Assembly (NCBI RefSeq): GCF_900411375.1 | Contig: NZ_LS422988.1 | Span: forward strand, 1-64,000 | Length of the DNA: 64,000 nucleotides | Source of the DNA: Lentilactobacillus raoultii | GTDB lineage: Bacteria; Bacillota; Bacilli; Lactobacillales; Lactobacillaceae | Reading direction: 5' to 3' | Shown here: piece after piece, positions 53,829 through 63,430 of the stretch | Layout of the letters: the number at the start of each line of letters is the position of its first letter | Position numbering within the stretch: the stretch's first letter is position 1 | The notes under the pieces: generated by a model | Told to the model about the DNA's origin: nothing | What the model saw: the letters and a program-made list of their open reading frames with translations, nothing else | Database searches by the model: none | Translations under genes and position numbers: made by a program

Positions 53829-54929
53829 ATGTCACTCACTGCAGGAATCGTTGGCTTACCAAACGTTGGTAAATCAACGCTGTTTAACGCAATCACCAAG
53901 GCCGGTGCCGAAATGGCCAACTACCCATTTGCGACCATCAAACCAAACGTCGGAATGGTTGAAGTGCCGGATAAACGCCTGGACAGAATTCAAGAATTGG
54001 TTCCGGCCAAAAAAGTTGTTCCAACAACCTTTGAATTCACAGATATTGCCGGCATTGTCAAAGGCGCCAGTAAAGGTGAGGGACTTGGAAACAAGTTCTT
54101 GGAGAATATTCGACAGGTTGACGCCATCGTCCACGTTGTACGGGCTTTTGATGACGATAATATCACCCACGTTTCAGGAAAAGTCGATCCCATTGATGAT
54201 ATTGAGACGATCAATTTGGAGTTAGGGATTGCCGATTTGGATGCAGTCAATAAGCGACTGGGTAAAGTTCAGCGGGCTGCCAAAGGAAATGATAAGGAAG
54301 CCAAGGCTGAGTTGGCGGTTCTTGAAAAGATCAAGCCGGTTTTGGAGGCCGGCGGGTCCGTTCGCTCAATTAGTTTTGATGAGGACGAAGAAAAAATTGT
54401 TAAAGGGCTGTTCTTGCTGACGAGTAAGCCGGTTCTGTATGTTGCCAACATTGCCGAAGAAGATATGGCAGATCCCGAGCATTCCAAATATTTCCCTCAA
54501 ATTGCTGAGTATGCTGCCAAAGAAGGCGCTCAGGCGATTGGAGTAGCTGCAGCTCCTGAAGAGGAGATCGCTCAGTTAAACGATGATGAGAAAGCGGAAT
54601 TTTTGGAAGCTGAAGGCGTTAAAGAGCCTGGCTTGAATCGGCTTATTCGGGCCTCTTACAAGTTATTGGGGCTTGAAACCTTCTTCACTGCCGGTGGCAA
54701 AGAAACTCGTGCATGGACCTTTAAAAAGGGTACTAAGGCCCCTCAGGCTGCCGGCATCATCCACTCGGACTTCGAACGCGGCTTTATTCGAGCAGAAGTT
54801 ATGGCGTTTGATGATCTTGATAAATATGAAAGCCCAGCTGCCGTTAAGGAAGCCGGCAAACTTCGCTTGGAAGGCAAAGATTATGTGATGCAGGATGGCG
54901 ACATTGTCGAGTTTAGGTTTAATGTTTAA
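53829..54929 (+). CDS. ychF: Redox-regulated ATPase YchF (Obg family)
   Basis: 366 residues. Walker A GLPNVGKSTLFNAI, switch motifs, TDIAGIVKGASKGEGLGNKF, then a TGS domain at the C-terminus. The G4 region is not the GTP-type NKxD, consistent with ATP preference. Universally conserved ribosome-associated ATPase; links to oxidative stress. Confidence 0.95.
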   Translation: MSLTAGIVGLPNVGKSTLFNAITKAGAEMANYPFATIKPNVGMVEVPDKRLDRIQELVPAKKVVPTTFEFTDIAGIVKGASKGEGLGNKFLENIRQVDAIVHVVRAFDDDNITHVSGKVDPIDDIETINLELGIADLDAVNKRLGKVQRAAKGNDKEAKAELAVLEKIKPVLEAGGSVRSISFDEDEEKIVKGLFLLTSKPVLYVANIAEEDMADPEHSKYFPQIAEYAAKEGAQAIGVAAAPEEEIAQLNDDEKAEFLEAEGVKEPGLNRLIRASYKLLGLETFFTAGGKETRAWTFKKGTKAPQAAGIIHSDFERGFIRAEVMAFDDLDKYESPAAVKEAGKLRLEGKDYVMQDGDIVEFRFNV

Positions 54930-54980
54930 TTTTATAAGTGATAAGACCACAGTTTTAATAGAATTTAGGAAGTGATGTGC

Positions 54981-55712
54981 GTGAGTAGTAGCGAAGAGTC
55001 AAAACAAGAAAGCAAGGCCCGTAAAAGAAATGCCAATGTTCGTCAGGATCGGGATCGAGCTAAGAAAATAGTGCATTCTCAATTTGATAATATTGGGTTA
55101 ACAAAACGGAATGCTGAATACATGTATAGATTCAATCAGGAAATTGCCAAAACCAAATTAACCCCTCAGCAACAAGCAGAAACAGTTCGACAAATGGTTG
55201 AAGCACTTCTAACCGGTCAAAAAACCGGTAAGACAGCTCGAAATATGTGGGGGACTGTCGATCAAAAGGTTCAAAGTGTTTTAAATCCGCCAAAACGTAA
55301 GCCGGATATTAAACGGGATTATTGGCCAAATGCGCTTTATAATGCCTTACTGTTTTTTGTGATCTTTACGCTTATGTACGGACTGGTATCGCTCTTTTCC
55401 AAGAGTGGTGTTCACGGCACAATGGGCATTACCGGGATCATTGTGACGGCGATTGTAGCCGGTTTGGGCATTCCGGCAATGACGATTTTGATTCAACCCG
55501 GGGTTAAACATAAATATCCACTGTGGCTTAGAATTATCTTTATGATTTTGTTCTTCGTTGTTTGGATGTTTATCTTCTTCCTGGCCAATCTTATTCCACC
55601 AATTATTAATCCAATCCTCAATCCATATATTTACATTGTATTGGGTGGCCTTGGCGTTGTGGGGGCTTTCTTTGTCAAAAGAAACTTCCAGATTACTGGT
55701 GGCTTGTTCTAA
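54981..55712 (+). CDS. DUF1129 family membrane protein
   Basis: 243 residues from GTG 54981 (AGGAAG upstream at good distance; the earlier GTG/ATG overlap that site). A charged N-terminal half (helical, KQQAETVRQMVEAL, LLTGQKTGKTARNMWG) is followed by four membrane segments, including a Pro-rich hairpin NLIPPIINPILNPY. Typical of DUF1129 proteins found downstream of ychF in lactobacilli. Function unknown. Confidence 0.85.
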   Translation: MSSSEESKQESKARKRNANVRQDRDRAKKIVHSQFDNIGLTKRNAEYMYRFNQEIAKTKLTPQQQAETVRQMVEALLTGQKTGKTARNMWGTVDQKVQSVLNPPKRKPDIKRDYWPNALYNALLFFVIFTLMYGLVSLFSKSGVHGTMGITGIIVTAIVAGLGIPAMTILIQPGVKHKYPLWLRIIFMILFFVVWMFIFFLANLIPPIINPILNPYIYIVLGGLGVVGAFFVKRNFQITGGLF

Positions 55713-55778
55713 ACCCAGTGCTGTTTGATTAGATCCTTCAAAAAATAAGGATCACTTTATCTGCGTATTTCGCAGTCA

Positions 55779-55824
55779 TAAAAAAGCCGATTACGAACAA
55801 TTGTTTTTGTGATGGGCTTTTTTA
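55779..55824 (+). terminator. Intrinsic terminator
   Basis: AAAAAAGCC ... GGGCTTTTTT around an AT-rich loop. Confidence 0.7.
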
Positions 55825-55942
55825 TTTTAACATCGCTACGTAAAACACGAACATTATCAATCACTTATTCGAAGGACTTTAAGATTGTCCGTAAAAAAAT
55901 CGTGATTTCCCTTTTAATTTTCAAAAAGTTCGTGTATAATGA

Positions 55943-56079
55943 ATACAATTTTTAACACTTACTGCCTGAAAACCATGCTGTGAGATTAAATCATCATTAG
56001 AAAGCTTTCAGAATCGTTGATTTTATACGAACGGCATGATAAGTTATTAGGCAATCAAATTTTAAAAGGAGCGAGATAG
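55943..56079 (+). promoter_or_regulatory. Structured leader of guaB
   Basis: TATAAT at 55935-55940 is the likely -10. The leader forms nested stems: TGCCTGA/TTAGGCA (55963-55969 with 56047-56053) enclosing CATGCTG/CGGCATG (55974-55980 with 56032-56038), with smaller hairpins (AAAGCTTT, TCGT/ACGA) inside. This multi-branched shape suggests a regulatory RNA before a purine gene. It does not match the guanine riboswitch, and I cannot assign a class. Confidence 0.45.
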
Positions 56080-57231
<1,152 letters not shown>

Positions 57232-57266
57232 ATTTTAAAACCAATTAACCTAATTATATTGAAAAC

Positions 57267-57296
57267 GGATCAGCATTAAGTGGCTGATCCTTTTTT
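57267..57296 (+). terminator. Intrinsic terminator after guaB
   Basis: GGATCAGC-attaagt-GGCTGATCC followed by TTTTTT. Confidence 0.85.
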
Positions 57297-57416
57297 AACG
57301 GCTTTAAAATATTCTGCGAAATCAGTTGTTTTTTATTACGGTTAATGATATCATATTGATATCAAAATTAATGCATTGGAGTTTAAACCAGTCAGGTTAA
57401 CGAAAGCGGTTATGTG

Positions 57417-57755
57417 ATGGGGGATAAAGGAACTGAAAAGCGCTTCTTACTGCGGCTCAGTAATCAGCTTTATGACCAATTGGCAGCAGAAGCGACTGAA
57501 AAAGATAAAAGTGTCAATGCGTATATTGTCAGCTTGTTGGAAGCGGCTGAAAATCAGACTAACTTTGAACATCGTCAGTTTATCGGTCAAGCAATTCCCG
57601 GTAAGGATATCTTTATCGAAAGTGGCTTAGTGCTGGTTTCAGGAATCTACTACCGGTATTTGATTGATGATAATGGTCGAGTTGATAAGCATGCCCGCTA
57701 CACAGTTATCGAAGCAAACGGCAATATATTGACTTTGCGAAAAATTAAGGAGTGA
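57417..57755 (+). CDS. Ribbon-helix-helix protein, Arc/HicB-like
   Basis: 112-113 residues. KRFLLRLSNQLYDQLAAEA then KDKSVNAYIVSLLEAAE is a ribbon-helix-helix DNA-binding unit of the Arc/HicB-antitoxin type. The C-terminal half (FIESGLVLVSGIYYRYLID ... YTVIEANGNILTLRKI) looks like a small beta domain. ATG 57417 or GTG 57414; the ribosome site is weak. No HicA-like toxin beside it; it precedes the SPFH gene by six bases, so it may regulate that pair. Confidence 0.65.
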   Translation: MGDKGTEKRFLLRLSNQLYDQLAAEATEKDKSVNAYIVSLLEAAENQTNFEHRQFIGQAIPGKDIFIESGLVLVSGIYYRYLIDDNGRVDKHARYTVIEANGNILTLRKIKE

Positions 57756-57761
57756 TGAGCA

Positions 57762-58583
57762 ATGCCCTTAGGAGTTAAGATTGTCCCGCAAAATAATCAG
57801 GGACTTGTTGAAACGTTTGGTAAATATCGCCGAAGTGTCACCTCGGGATTTCATTTTTATATTCCGTTGATTCAAAAGATTCGAAATGTTAGTTTGGCGA
57901 TGGAACCCAAGGCATTACCAAATTATTCAATTATTACTAAAGATAACGCGGATGTTTCCGCCAGTTTAACGCTCAATTATCATGTCACGGATGCAGTTAA
58001 GTTTCAATATGAAAATACCGATTCAGTTGAATCCATGGCGCAATTGGTGCGTGGTCATCTCCGTGATATTATTGGCCGAATGGATTTGAATGAAGCACTT
58101 GGATCAACTGCCAAGATCAACCAGGAATTGGCGATTGCGATTGGGGATTTGACCAATACTTACGGCATCAACGTTGATCGAATTAATATTGATGAATTAA
58201 CGCCCTCAACGGCCATTCAGGAAGCAATGGATAAGCAGCTAACGGCTGATCGGGAACGAGTCGCTGCCATTGCCAAGGCCGAAGGAGAAGCTAAGTCAAT
58301 TGAGTTAACAACTAAGGCCAAAAACGATGCGCTTAAAGCAACTGCTAAAGCAGAGGCGGAGGCCACGCGAACCCGGGCAGACGCTGAACGTTACCGGATT
58401 GATACCGTTCAAGCCGGGCTTTCGTCCGCGGATGAGAAGTATTTTCAAAACCAGTCGATTAATGCCTTTTCTAATTTGGCAAACTCACCTACGAATCTGG
58501 TGGTTGTGCCGACTGATAAAGTCAGTGATCTGGGGCAACTCCCAGTCGCAGGCAAACTATTAAAAAAAGGTGCCGATTTGTAA
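57762..58583 (+). CDS. SPFH/band 7 domain protein without membrane anchor
   Basis: 273 residues. The SPFH domain starts almost at residue 1 (VPQNNQGLVETFGKYRRSV, FHFYIPLIQKIRNVSLAMEP) and runs to about 170, followed by an Ala/Glu-rich coiled coil (ADRERVAAIAKAEGEAKS ... KAEAEATRTRADAERYR). Stomatin-like, but the usual N-terminal membrane helix is missing, so it may be cytoplasmic or a peripheral scaffold. Cotranscribed with the RHH gene. Confidence 0.85.
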   Translation: MPLGVKIVPQNNQGLVETFGKYRRSVTSGFHFYIPLIQKIRNVSLAMEPKALPNYSIITKDNADVSASLTLNYHVTDAVKFQYENTDSVESMAQLVRGHLRDIIGRMDLNEALGSTAKINQELAIAIGDLTNTYGINVDRINIDELTPSTAIQEAMDKQLTADRERVAAIAKAEGEAKSIELTTKAKNDALKATAKAEAEATRTRADAERYRIDTVQAGLSSADEKYFQNQSINAFSNLANSPTNLVVVPTDKVSDLGQLPVAGKLLKKGADL

Positions 58584-58591
58584 GCGTAAAT

Positions 58592-58633
58592 AAAAAAAGC
58601 GGGTCTCCGACTAATGACGGAAACTCGTTTTCT
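58592..58633. terminator. Terminator between convergent genes
   Basis: AAGCGGGTCTCCG pairs with CGGAAACTCGTTTT, with A and T tracts either side. Confidence 0.75.
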
Positions 58634-58639
58634 TATGGC

Positions 58640-59281
58640 TTAAGTTAATGATTGATCCCACTGAATTTTGTGGTAAAGCGTTGTTGGATCAAGTGGATCG
58701 TGAAAAGAAACGTCTTGAGATGTCGATGGAGTCGTCTCAAGTGGCGAAGCGTACAAATCCCGAACACCGGCAACGTCAACCGGCTGAATACCATAGTAAC
58801 GATTAGCAGCGTACATCACGCTTTGCTTATCAGGATTGTGATATAAACCGATTGCATGGCCTAGTTCGTGTTCCGCAACGTTAGTTTCCTGGGATGGCAA
58901 GTACCCGGCATTGGCTAAGACCTTGGTATTGAGTGTGCTGGTCGCTTGAAGAATGATTCCTTGATTGCTGATTGTTAACTGCGTTATTCCTGAATCTCTA
59001 TTCGGGAGATTTGTTTCCGAGTTTGCAATTACTTGAGCGTTTGGATCCTTAGACAACGAGAAGTTGAAAGCGCCCGTATTATTCCAAGCCCGAATCGCGT
59101 TCATCCAAATTGTCTTGTATGAATTACGGTTGTTGCTAATGTTAATAGTGGCATTTGGTGTCTCAAAGCGTGCAGTGCCATGTGGGGTAACCGGTGCCGC
59201 AAGCGCTCCGACTGAGAAAACGGTCAAAAGAATCGAAAGTAACAATAAAGACAACGAAAATAGAAGGGTTTTTCTACGCAT
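58640..59281 (-). CDS. Secreted matrixin-like metalloprotease (M10)
   Basis: 213 residues from ATG 59281 (AAAGGAAG upstream; a GTG nine bases earlier overlaps the spacing). Signal peptide KTLLFSLSLLLLSILLTVFS, cut near ALA-APV. Zinc motif HELGHAIGLYHN (HExxHxxGxxH) with the downstream Met-turn VMYAANRYYG. Compact catalytic domain only; no propeptide cysteine switch or wall anchor is seen. Probably an extracellular protease; the substrate is unknown, and the abundant S-layer proteins are candidates only by inference. Confidence 0.88.
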   Translation of the reverse strand: MRRKTLLFSLSLLLLSILLTVFSVGALAAPVTPHGTARFETPNATINISNNRNSYKTIWMNAIRAWNNTGAFNFSLSKDPNAQVIANSETNLPNRDSGITQLTISNQGIILQATSTLNTKVLANAGYLPSQETNVAEHELGHAIGLYHNPDKQSVMYAANRYYGIQPVDVAGVRDLYASPLETTPSTSQDVSFHDPLDPTTLYHKIQWDQSLT

Positions 59282-59537
59282 CGGTCCCACTTCCTTTAAC
59301 TAGCAAACATGGCCAACAATTAAGCAAGTTGCTTTTAAGGATAGGTGATTGATTAACAGCATGATGGATCTTTAGTACAAGCTAATTTTAAGGGTGAAGG
59401 GAAGTAATCACAACTAAATGCACGTCAATTAACGGCAGTTTGATCAATTTTGTAGTTTCCTACAACGCTAAAAAAGTTTATGATGAACTTGTCGTAGAAA
59501 AACGTTTTAATCAAAAAGTGGAAGGGAGGGCTTGCGT

Positions 59538-60308
59538 ATGGATTCAGCTAATATTTTGGAGCAACCATACATTAACATTACCAACATTATTTGGAGCTTT
59601 GACAAAATCACTAATCAGGTCAATATTTTATTTGTCAAGCGAAACAATGACCCCTATAACGGCTATTGGGCATTACCCGAAACGTTTATGCGAACCAATG
59701 AAAGTGCAGATGACGCAGCGCTCAGGCTGGTAAAGGAAAAAATTGGGATGGCTTTATCTAACAGCCACACAGAACAACTGGCAACCTTTACCAATCGTTT
59801 ACGAACCCCCGATCAACGGACGTTATCGTTAGCCTACATGACTTTTTTGCCGGATAAGCCGACGTTAAAACCGGGTTATGGGGCTTCGGATGCCCGCTGG
59901 TTTGGCATGGATTATACTGAGACAACGTATCGTTTTTCTGACGGGCAACTAACATTTTCGACGGCCACCAGTCAAACAGAGTCACAGTACTACGCCGAGT
60001 TGGCAGCGGCTGGTGATCGTAAAAGGCACTTGGCATATGATCACGAGTGGATTTTAAAGGTGGCCTGTGAACGAATTAAAAATAAATTGGATTATCAACC
60101 TAATATCCTGTTGGTACTCGGTCCAACGTTTACTTTAAAGGATGCTCGGCTGGTTTACGCCCCATTTTTAAAAGTTTCGTTTGATCAAATTGATAATTCA
60201 AACTTTAAAAAGAGCCACCGTCATTTATTCACGGATGTTGGCACTTCCACTTCCAAACATCCTGGACGACCGGCCAGAATTTATAAATTATCCCACTTAA
60301 TTTCTTGA
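59538..60308 (+). CDS. nrtR: NrtR, Nudix-related regulator of NAD metabolism
   Basis: 256 residues, ATG 59538 after GGGAGG. N-terminal Nudix-like domain (NILFVKRNNDPYNGYWALPE) whose catalytic box is degraded (ALRLVKEKIGM instead of REXXEEXG), as expected of the ADP-ribose-sensing NrtR. C-terminal winged-helix DNA-binding part (DHEWILKVACERIKNKL ... LGPTFTLKDARLVYAPFL ... PGRPARIYKL). Placed directly before pncB, its expected target. Confidence 0.87.
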   Translation: MDSANILEQPYINITNIIWSFDKITNQVNILFVKRNNDPYNGYWALPETFMRTNESADDAALRLVKEKIGMALSNSHTEQLATFTNRLRTPDQRTLSLAYMTFLPDKPTLKPGYGASDARWFGMDYTETTYRFSDGQLTFSTATSQTESQYYAELAAAGDRKRHLAYDHEWILKVACERIKNKLDYQPNILLVLGPTFTLKDARLVYAPFLKVSFDQIDNSNFKKSHRHLFTDVGTSTSKHPGRPARIYKLSHLIS

Positions 60309-60324
60309 TATTTTTGGAAATGAG

Positions 60325-60400
60325 CGTTAACGTAGAATAAAAGTTAGAGCGACTTTTATTTCTAGTTACATAAAAGTAACGATCACCTTTATTATGTTGA
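60325..60400 (+). promoter_or_regulatory. nrtR-pncB intergenic inverted repeats, operator candidates
   Basis: AATAAAAGT-tagagcg-ACTTTTATT is a 9-bp perfect inverted repeat, followed by GTTAC-ataaaa-GTAAC. One of these is probably the NrtR operator controlling pncB. Confidence 0.45.
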
Positions 60401-60421
60401 GTATTCGAAAGGAATTTAGAT

Positions 60422-61849
60422 ATGGATAATTTATCAATGCTAACGGATTTGTATGAATTTTCAATGGCTAATGGTTATCGGCAAACGGTCAAGGATGAAG
60501 AGGGTGTTTTTGACATCTTTTTCCGGAAAGTACCAGATAATGGTAGCTTTGTCATTTGCGCCGGTCTGCAGCAAGTGGTTGATGAACTGAAAAATTTCCA
60601 TTTTTCAAAAACTGACGTAGATTATTTGAGAACGTTAAAGCTGTTTAAAGAAAACTTTTTGGATTATTTAAGTAATTTTCGTTTTAGTTGTCGAGTTTCA
60701 GCAATTCCCGAAGGAACGCCGGTTTTTCCCAGAGAACCATTATTAACGATTCAGGGACCACTTCTTCAAACACAATTGTTCGAAACCCTGCTGTTAAACA
60801 TTATGAATCATCAATCATTAATTGCGACTAAGGCTCGTCGGATCACCTTTGCGGCTGGCAATAAGCCGATTATGGAATTTGGGGCACGGCGGGCTCAAGG
60901 GCCAAGCAGTGCCACTTTTGGTGCCCGAGCAGCTGTTATTGGCGGGTGCACCAGTACCTCGAATGTGTTAGCGGCTGAGAAGTTTGGCATTCCGGCAGCT
61001 GGGACGATGGCTCACGCTTGGGTTGAAGCTTTTCCAGATGAATTAACAGCCTTTAAGAAGTGGGCTGAAGTTTATCCGGATAATGCATCACTGCTGGTTG
61101 ATACGTACGATGTTTTAAAATCAGGTGTGCCAAATGCCATTAAGGTCTTTACCGAATTAAAGAAAAACGGTCATCAACCGGTGGGCATTCGAATTGATTC
61201 AGGTGATATTACCCAATTGGCAAAGGGCGCTCGGCGAATGTTGGACGAGGCCGGCTTCCCGAATGCTAAAATTACGGCCTCTAATGCGCTTGATGAACAC
61301 GTTATCCAATCCCTGTTGAACGAGGGCGCACCATTGGATAACTTTGGGGTTGGTGAAAAGTTAATTACCAGTTCGACTTCACCGGTTTTAAGTGGGGTTT
61401 ACAAGCTGGCAGCAATTAGTCAAAATGGCCAATTGATTCCCAAAATCAAGGTGAGTGCCAGTCGTGAAAAATTGACTTTACCAGGATTAAAGCAGGTTTA
61501 TCGGTTATATCGGCCAGGGACCAGTCAGGCATTTGCCGATATCATTGCCTTAAGTGATGAAGCCTTAGATCGACCGATGGACGTTGTGAAGGCTAATCCA
61601 TTGGCAACTGAACGTCACCAATCAATTGAAAATTATGAAGCTAAACCACTTCAGGAGAGTGTCATGGATGGCGAAACGGTTAAAGTTGAATTGCCGGATG
61701 TATTTGCTATTCAAAAACACGCTAAACAGATGCTAAAAGAAATTCCGGCTGCTACACAGCGTTTGGTCAATCCGGATGAGTATCCGGTTTATATGACACC
61801 TAAATTAGCTCAATTACAGGAAAAATTAGTCACTGAAGAAAAGAAATAA
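60422..61849 (+). CDS. pncB: Nicotinate phosphoribosyltransferase
   Basis: 475 residues. LTDLYEFSMANGYRQ at the N-terminus, the EFGARRAQGPSSATFGARAA region (phosphoribosyl site), HAWVEAF, and IRIDSGDITQLAKGAR near the middle are all characteristic. Converts nicotinate to nicotinate mononucleotide in NAD salvage. AAAGGAA precedes ATG 60422. Confidence 0.95.
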   Translation: MDNLSMLTDLYEFSMANGYRQTVKDEEGVFDIFFRKVPDNGSFVICAGLQQVVDELKNFHFSKTDVDYLRTLKLFKENFLDYLSNFRFSCRVSAIPEGTPVFPREPLLTIQGPLLQTQLFETLLLNIMNHQSLIATKARRITFAAGNKPIMEFGARRAQGPSSATFGARAAVIGGCTSTSNVLAAEKFGIPAAGTMAHAWVEAFPDELTAFKKWAEVYPDNASLLVDTYDVLKSGVPNAIKVFTELKKNGHQPVGIRIDSGDITQLAKGARRMLDEAGFPNAKITASNALDEHVIQSLLNEGAPLDNFGVGEKLITSSTSPVLSGVYKLAAISQNGQLIPKIKVSASREKLTLPGLKQVYRLYRPGTSQAFADIIALSDEALDRPMDVVKANPLATERHQSIENYEAKPLQESVMDGETVKVELPDVFAIQKHAKQMLKEIPAATQRLVNPDEYPVYMTPKLAQLQEKLVTEEKK

Positions 61850-61917
61850 ATTAACGAGAATTTGATCTAACCGTTAAGGGTCAAATTTGTGACGGTAATT
61901 TAATTAAGAAATGTTAA

Positions 61918-61975
61918 AGCGTCCCAAAAGTTGGCATATTCAGATACACCAACTTTTAGGACGCCTTTTTTTAAT
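61918..61975. terminator. Bidirectional terminator between pncB and the GNAT gene
   Basis: GCGTCCCAAAAGTTGG pairs with CCAACTTTTAGGACGC, followed by CTTTTTT. Confidence 0.85.
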
Positions 61976-61980
61976 CAATC

Positions 61981-62478
61981 TTACCGGTATCGGCGACCGA
62001 GAATGTCGAGGTCCCTTCTTTGACCATCCAATTCGGCGACTTCAGGTAAGTGGCCCCAGACTTCAAACCCATTTTTCTTAAATAATCCCAAGCTGGGCAA
62101 ATTATGACCAAAGATAAATGAAACGATGGTGTCAATATCCAAGCGCACCAGCTGAGTCGCGATAAAATTCAACGCTTGTTGCCCAAAGCCGTGGTGGCGA
62201 AACTGTTGATCAATGTAAAGGCTGATTTCAGCTGTGTGGCAATAAGCAGCTCGGCCGTAAAAGTCTTCTAAACTAATCCAACCAACGATTTGGTTATTGA
62301 AAATGATTTTCCAAATAGGACGACGATTCGGCGTGAACGCATTGAACCAGTCACGTCGATCGGCAACCGTGACCGGTTCCAAATCGGCAGTGACCATGCG
62401 ACTAGCAATGGTTTGATTATAAATCTCAACGATGCGGGGCAAGTCGATGAATTTTGCGTATGTAAAGGTGGCAGTCAT
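61981..62478 (-). CDS. GNAT N-acetyltransferase, phosphinothricin/methionine-sulfoximine type
   Basis: 165 residues. DLPRIVEIYNQTIASRMVTAD at the start and VTVADRRDWFN are typical of the PAT/MddA subgroup. The acetyl-CoA loop QFRHHGFGQQAL and LGLFKKNGFEVWGHLPEVAE complete the GNAT fold. Probably acetylates amino-acid analogues; exact substrate unknown. GGAGGAT lies upstream. Confidence 0.88.
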   Translation of the reverse strand: MTATFTYAKFIDLPRIVEIYNQTIASRMVTADLEPVTVADRRDWFNAFTPNRRPIWKIIFNNQIVGWISLEDFYGRAAYCHTAEISLYIDQQFRHHGFGQQALNFIATQLVRLDIDTIVSFIFGHNLPSLGLFKKNGFEVWGHLPEVAELDGQRRDLDILGRRYR

Positions 62479-62705
62479 TTTAGATATCCTCCGTAGAAAT
62501 TTTGTTTAATCTGTATTATAGTATAGTTTCAAACCGCGCGTACAGGCCGATGGCAAAAAATGGATCGATTAATTATCTTTAAAGTTCTGATTGGGATGAG
62601 TTGTCGTTTTGGCCAAATAGTGTAGAATCAATATTGAAACTGTGAATTTTAAAAGAACTTACAAATATCATAAATTCGAATTAATAGTAATGAGGTAATT
62701 AAATT

Positions 62706-63395
62706 ATGAAAATTTTAGTTGTTGACGATGATAAAGAAATTGCTCAGCTGCTTGAGATTTATATCAGAAATGAAGGATACGAACCAGTTTCGGCTTACAG
62801 TGGCAGTGAGGCTCTAACAAAATTGCGGACTGAGAGTGATATTGGCTTAATGATTCTTGATATTATGATGCCGGGGATGAATGGGATTGAAGTCATTAAA
62901 GAGGTTCGTAAGGATTCTCAAATTCCAATCATCATTTTATCAGCTAAGACAGAGGATATGGATAAAATTCAAGGGTTGATCAGTGGTGCGGATGACTACG
63001 TGACCAAGCCGTTTAATCCGTTGGAAGTGATGGCCAGAGTTAAATCACTGCTTAGACGAACGGAGGAACATGTTACGAACGATACGCCTGATGTATTGGA
63101 CATCGGGCCGTTAACGATTAATAAGGATTCCCATGAAGTCAAAACCATTACCGGCACAACCATTCAGTTGACGGCACTTGAGTTTGGAATTCTTTATTTA
63201 TTGGCCAGTCATCCCAACCGGGTCTTTTCTGCTGACGAAATTTTTGAGCGGGTTTGGCGTCAGGAAAGTATTGTTTCGGCCAAAACGGTCATGGTCCACG
63301 TCAGCCATCTTCGAGATAAGATTGAAGAAGCAACTAATGGTGAAAAGGTCATTCAAACCGTTTGGGGTGTGGGCTATAAGATTGAAGCACATTAG
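62706..63395 (+). CDS. OmpR/PhoB-family response regulator
   Basis: 229 residues. Receiver domain with the acidic pair VVDDDKE, phospho-acceptor Asp in LMILDIMMPGMNG, Thr/Ser in IILSAKTED and Lys in DDYVTKPFNP. Winged-helix output domain (QLTALEFGILYLLASHPNRV ... VHVSHLRDKIE ... VWGVGYKIE). VanR-like. It lies 35 bases before its kinase. Confidence 0.95.
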   Translation: MKILVVDDDKEIAQLLEIYIRNEGYEPVSAYSGSEALTKLRTESDIGLMILDIMMPGMNGIEVIKEVRKDSQIPIIILSAKTEDMDKIQGLISGADDYVTKPFNPLEVMARVKSLLRRTEEHVTNDTPDVLDIGPLTINKDSHEVKTITGTTIQLTALEFGILYLLASHPNRVFSADEIFERVWRQESIVSAKTVMVHVSHLRDKIEEATNGEKVIQTVWGVGYKIEAH

Positions 63396-63430
63396 ACATT
63401 GAATTTGTTTAGATAGGGATGGCTTAAAAC

